DNA from: Isoetes taiwanensis
Taxonomy: Eukaryota > Streptophyta > Lycopodiopsida > Isoetales > Isoetaceae
Assembly: GCA_021234155.1 (NCBI GenBank)
Contig: JAJEKV010000022.1
Span: forward strand, 6,035,852-6,099,851
Length of the DNA: 64,000 nt
Reading direction: 5' to 3'
Position numbers and translations under genes: made by a program. Every line of letters begins with the position of its first letter. Positions within the stretch are counted from its first letter, which is position 1. Below the pieces are notes generated by a model. The model made no database searches and was not told the DNA's origin. It saw only the letters and a list, made by a program, of their open reading frames with translations. Shown here piece by piece: positions 59,690 through 64,000 of this stretch.

Positions 59690-60150
59690 AGAGAGATCTA
59701 AAAACTCTTGGATCTGCAGCCTTGCGCAACACAAAAACCAGTAAACTTCAAGAGAATTGAATAACCTTCTCCAAGCTCTAGAGGTTTAGATCATAAGCGC
59801 AAATCCTAGAACACATGAGAAAACTAGAGCCCATAACAAGTCAGAAGCTAAAGTATCTGTAATGACAATTCAAACTAGAAAAGTTCTAAGCGGAGGTCGA
59901 AGCTCTCCCATATCGGTATACATGTGCAGCACCAAAATGAGTCACCAAAAACGAGTTAGAAACTTTGATATGTTTCAACAACAGGTCATACTTCCTTAGA
60001 AAAGCCCAAGAGCTCCTACATCTGCGAACATATGCAACACCAAAACAAGCCAGAAGCTTAGATATGCGTCGACAACAAGCCAAACTACCAAAGCTTCTGA
60101 AGGAAGGTCTAAAGCTCCCAAATTTGCAAATATGCACAGCAACAAAAAAC
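59690..60150. repeat. Degenerate tandem repeat, period about 100-110 bp
   Basis: Three to four diverged units share the layout AGCTC..CATATC, GCAGCACCAAAA / GCAACACCAAAA, GCCAGAAGCTTAGATATG and CAACAACAGG / CGACAACAAG. Unit boundaries drift because of indels. Confidence 0.6.
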
Positions 60151-61820
60151 ACTTCAACTACAACTCGTGCAAATATAGAGAAGCTAGCATCAATAAGCTA
60201 CGACAAATCTAAAGAATGAGAGAACAAAGACGTAGAAGAAAACATGCAAGGAAAAAATGAGAGATTGGACAAGCTACTTACCTCAAGCCAAAACATAATT
60301 GAGATAAAAATTAATATACTTCAGACACCAGCAAGCGCATATCTTACCAATGCTATAATAGCATCAGCGGATGGTAGCAAACTCGATAATCCTAACGGCA
60401 AAAGTGTTGAAAGTGGCCTCAACCAAATCAGGAACTGTAGAACTCATCTTAAACTAGAAAACTTCTATTCTCTTTCCTACTAACAACCCATTACAAACTT
60501 GTGCATGACAAGGGCAGCTGGGTAGCATCTTGCCGAAGCACACAAGATTGCTGCAAACATGGTGTCACCTTAGACTGACATACCTACTACTGCAAGTGCT
60601 CCAAAGCAGATGTTGTACAGAGAAGCCCTTTTGAGGCACAAGACCTTCTTATCTGTTACATCCTTAACCTACTGCCATAGAAAGATCTTCCATTTGGCAG
60701 GAATTATAACCCTTCGACGAAATCAAACCTGGGAAACATTCTGGCACAAAGAGCTATCATCTCCAAGCTAGCATGGAAAATAAACCACGAAAATGCCATG
60801 TGAAAATATAAAAGAAAAAACTTCCTCAAACCATAAGGTAGACCCTGAAAAGAACAAGACATGGCCATTCAAAATAGCAGTGCAGCTGCTAGGTAAGTAC
60901 AAGTCTCTGTCTATGGAAAATAAAGAGCATGGTTCCAGACTTGAAGAAACTACAAACTGGAGAACTATAGCAACTAGCTGTGCAAAATAACTTCCCATAA
61001 CCAAGGGACTCTTCGCTTGACCATCTGCAATAAATTGTAAGACGAATTCTAAATGCATCAAATTACAGCATGTTCAGCATCGCCTACGTTCTCAAATAAG
61101 AGACTACAAACGATCAACTCAAACTCCTATGTTATGCAAATTGGAAAAGCCACAAAGGCTTTAGGGAGAAGTAGACGAAAACAAAAGCAAACCATGAACT
61201 CAGAGGTGCAGGGCAGCTCAAGAAAATCGGACATGACAAGAGCAACCCATGAACTCAGAGATGCGAGATTTACGTGAAAACACAAGATTACCTTTCATAG
61301 CAAATGGAGTACTTCGCTCAAGCAACTCTTAAAAAAAAGGATTACTGACCTGGGAACTCCTGGCCAAGCCCACGAGCTGATCCGAATCAGTGCCCGGCGA
61401 AACGTCTGTTGAAACAAAGCAATGGAAGAAATACTCCATAAAGCAACTCCTCTCATATCTATCCCAGGCCAGACGGTAGCCTACAGCATGCCGGCCCAAA
61501 CCCTAGCTTGGTAGCTTGTACACAGTCTGACCAAGAAAGCAGAAGCCAGCCCCAACAGATCCAACACAACCAGCTCGTCGAAAATCTGATGCTAGAGGTT
61601 TCTACTATTCTGCCACTCCAAACATCTACTTACCGTACCCTTGCCGAGCAGGATCGACACAAACGGATGCTAGCAAGGGGAACAAGTAATAAACTGAGCT
61701 TGAGAGGCCGCCATGCTGAAACAAAACGGTAGGCCGGCATAAAAGTACCGACGAAACGACTGGTGACGAAAGAGAAGAGGCGGGTGGGACAAGCGACCTA
61801 AGAAGGAGTGGCTCAAGAAC

Positions 61821-63350
61821 TGTGACGCTCCCTGAATATATACGGCACTCCGGACGTATACATACGGGGACTTCCCCCTCCCATGGCAATCAGTTCACCA
61901 TGAGCAGGGCCCTCCGTCTAACTCGAACCATCTATAGAAAGATGCCCGGGTGAAGGACACGGAGGTGTCATTCGGCCCACGCCTTCAATGGGGCTCCTAA
62001 GTCGCGGAAGCGTGAATACATGTTAGCACACAGCATAAATATATATATAAATAACCACCACGAAGGGTGGCACATCCATCCAAGTACTAACGGCAAAGAA
62101 TATGCATTTAATCCTAAGGAAAACACCCCAAACCCATGGTTCTACCCCGGCTACCGGACTCCAAAGGAGGATCGACCGACGGCTAGGTCTCAAGAGATCA
62201 GAGATCGAATCTTGACATGGCGCTATCGGCATAGAACATCGGCTAGGGTTGTCCACTCCATCCGCCCCTCCTCAGGTAACACACTTTGCGGATGAGTCCA
62301 ATCATGCTATGGCGTCACTATAGCCTTCCTGACCACGCAGACTCAAGGTATCACCCCTACGAGCCTACTACTTGTCGTGACCCATACCCGCCCCTCTACG
62401 TGACGGCTATCGGCCCTAGCCCACCTGTAGGAGTCTCAGGAGCCTTTATGTTCGCGGCAAGACCCCACCCCACTTCACCACTTTGGTTCCCTTGTTTGGT
62501 GCTAAGTCACTCCATAGCATCCACGACTCTAAGGTCTCTTGTACACCAAAGTGCCGCATTTAATGGGAAATACAGGATCTACCTAGGAGCATACTAATAA
62601 ACATGGCTCGAGGTCTCACTTTATTAATTCCCCATTTCAAGAGTAATACTATGCAAAGAACTATCAATCCATCCTTTAAGAGCAAGACCGTAATCGAGAT
62701 AAAGAGAACTCACCTTTGCAATCAAGGGTTAGTTCCTACAGTAAAGCATAGAGAGAACAAGAAATGAACACAACAAGTGCCCAACAGGCGCTACTCTAGA
62801 ACATGAAGCTATACTAACCACCCACCGAGTTCCTCGCTAGATCCATTATCGTTCGGGTAACTCCATCTTCCCCGACTTGGGCGCCAAGAAATCGGACGCC
62901 AGCAAATGCTCCTCCGGCCGAATCGGGCTTGGGATGGCTCCATCTCGATTGCTGAAAGGGTGCCTCGATCACGCTCCTCCTCCTCCATCTCCAATTGCTC
63001 CTAATTTGGGGCAAATGGAGGTGCAAAACCCCAGATTGGGTTCCAAGTTAGTAACTCTCCCTTGCCCAATCGATTTGGGCCAGGTGGCAGCTCCGGGTTG
63101 GCTAATATTAACTAATTTGGTATTTTAGGCCCTTTTAATATTAGATTAAGCCCTAAATTCGAATTAGGGTTTAAGGTTAGGTTTCCACCTTTATAATTTA
63201 ATTATTCCTAGGATGGGTCCTAAGACAACAAGTGGCCGTGAAGTGGTGTTCTCATTGAGCTTTGCAAAAATCGTAGAGTACACAATTGATTCCCCTACTG
63301 GGGTAGAACTATGAAAAAGAACTTCGAAAATTTTGAGTGCTCCGTCACCG
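61821..63350 (-). repeat. Leftward LTR related to the inner chromovirus LTR
   Basis: The lower end is TGTGACGCTCCC at 61821. On the minus strand the sequence near 62290-62220 reads CGCAAAGTGTGT, GGGGCGGATGGAGTGGAC and TGTTCTATGCC, colinear with 44565-44620 of the inner 3' LTR. A minus-strand TATA box (TTATAAAGG, about 63190) with AAACCCTAATT nearby repeats the promoter layout. The upper boundary is uncertain. No internal region is visible, so it is a solo LTR or the end of an element running off the window. Confidence 0.65.
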
Positions 63351-63976
63351 AGAGCACGAAGAGAAAAAATATGATGTTTCTGCCACTGGGCCCGTACAGG
63401 AAGAGGGGTGAGACGAAATCAAAGGAAGACGATCGATGCCCAAGGTCCCAGGAACAATTACCCCCACGTCCGGCTTGTGCACTGCGAGCCCTGTCAACAA
63501 AAACAAGGAACCCCGGACAACATAACCCGTTAGGAAGTTAGAAATGAAAAACAAAGGCGAACCGGGATGCCGCACATGATGGAAAAAGAAAAAAACTTCG
63601 GGAGGCCGCGAGGCCACGCCGAGAATATCACTACGACCAACCTAGACGAAAAAGGAAAAACCAAACGATTTAAATGACCGGTTGGTACCGCCGAGGGCGA
63701 AAAAGGCCACGCCGAGAATGAAAAGAGACAAAAAATAAACCAACAAGCCACGCAAACCCAAATGAGGGAGGGAGGGGCGGAAACCGTAGAGGCGCCGCAA
63801 AATAGGAAAACAAGCCCAAGGAGAACGCCGATAACCAAAAAAAAGGAGGAAAAATGGACTATAAAAAGGAAAGGAGTTGAGATGGAGGCGTCCCCATCCA
63901 AGGAATGGCGGTTCTATTGCTAGCGCCAATAGAACCGGCAGCATCCTAGGATGGGTCCTAAGACAACAAGTGGCCG
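63206..63976. repeat. 33-bp direct repeat near the window end
   Basis: TCCTAGGATGGGTCCTAAGA plus CAACAAGTGGCCG is identical at 63206-63238 and 63944-63976. The DNA between includes minus-strand open frames without a known domain and a perfect 11-bp hairpin (CGGTTCTATTG ... CAATAGAACCG, 63909-63937). Confidence 0.85.
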
Positions 63977-64000
63977 ATAGAAGAGGAACCTACCTCAAAG

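Larger units (their letters stand above)
57281..61820. other. Long non-coding region with strand-biased composition
   Basis: No ORF over about 117 codons and no recognisable protein or RNA gene. The plus strand is rich in A and C and poor in T. It contains several short tandem duplications, listed separately, and a 39-bp sequence (61782-61820) identical to 57090-57128. It may be a decayed non-coding retroelement, but no terminal repeats were found. Confidence 0.5.

Overview
The window is nuclear DNA of a land plant. It carries one intact spliced plant gene, a pectin methylesterase with five exons and GT-AG introns, set among degenerate transposons. Bacterial-style operons and CRISPR arrays are absent. 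Two elements have a non-seed-plant flavour: a Tf1/Tcn1-like chromovirus and a LINE whose reverse transcriptase does not look like plant L1. A fern, lycophyte or bryophyte would fit, but the species cannot be fixed from the sequence.

Layout. 0-6.9 kb: a broken Myb/SANT-like fragment, CT-rich dispersed repeats and a cluster of tiny hairpins. 6.9-9.5 kb: a decayed LINE with endonuclease and RT remnants. 12.43-13.97 kb: the intact pectinesterase gene. 14.82-26.06 kb: an 11.2-kb terminal-inverted-repeat DNA transposon with a 4-bp target duplication (ATGT). It holds a rightward, frameshifted DDE-like transposase and a leftward multi-exon gene ending in an FCP1/NLI-interacting-factor-like HAD phosphatase domain.

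28.70-48.80 kb is a three-level nest. A leftward chromodomain Ty3/gypsy element (LTRs 28703-29156 and 48287-48792, TSD ATGTT) was split inside its RT by a roughly 765-bp inverted-repeat element (TSD ATGCCAT). That element was split in turn by a rightward 13.2-kb chromovirus (LTRs 31766-33358 and 43408-44987, TSD CCAAA). Between its PBS and gag, the inner chromovirus carries two extra gene-like units. Each has hairpin repeats, a TATA box, a TTAGGGTTT telo-box-like motif, an ORF and an AT-rich 3' flank. The first unit's initial ATG opens a protein starting MARTKQ, like the histone H3 tail.

49.8-52.8 kb: a 5'-truncated L1-type LINE. 54.3-56.3 kb: a leftward Ty1/copia remnant. 56.4-61.8 kb: non-coding DNA with tandem repeats. 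From 61.82 kb: a leftward LTR related to the inner chromovirus LTR, then repeats to the window end.

Apart from the pectinesterase, no gene appears intact. Alignments were made by eye; no identity values or database hits were computed.
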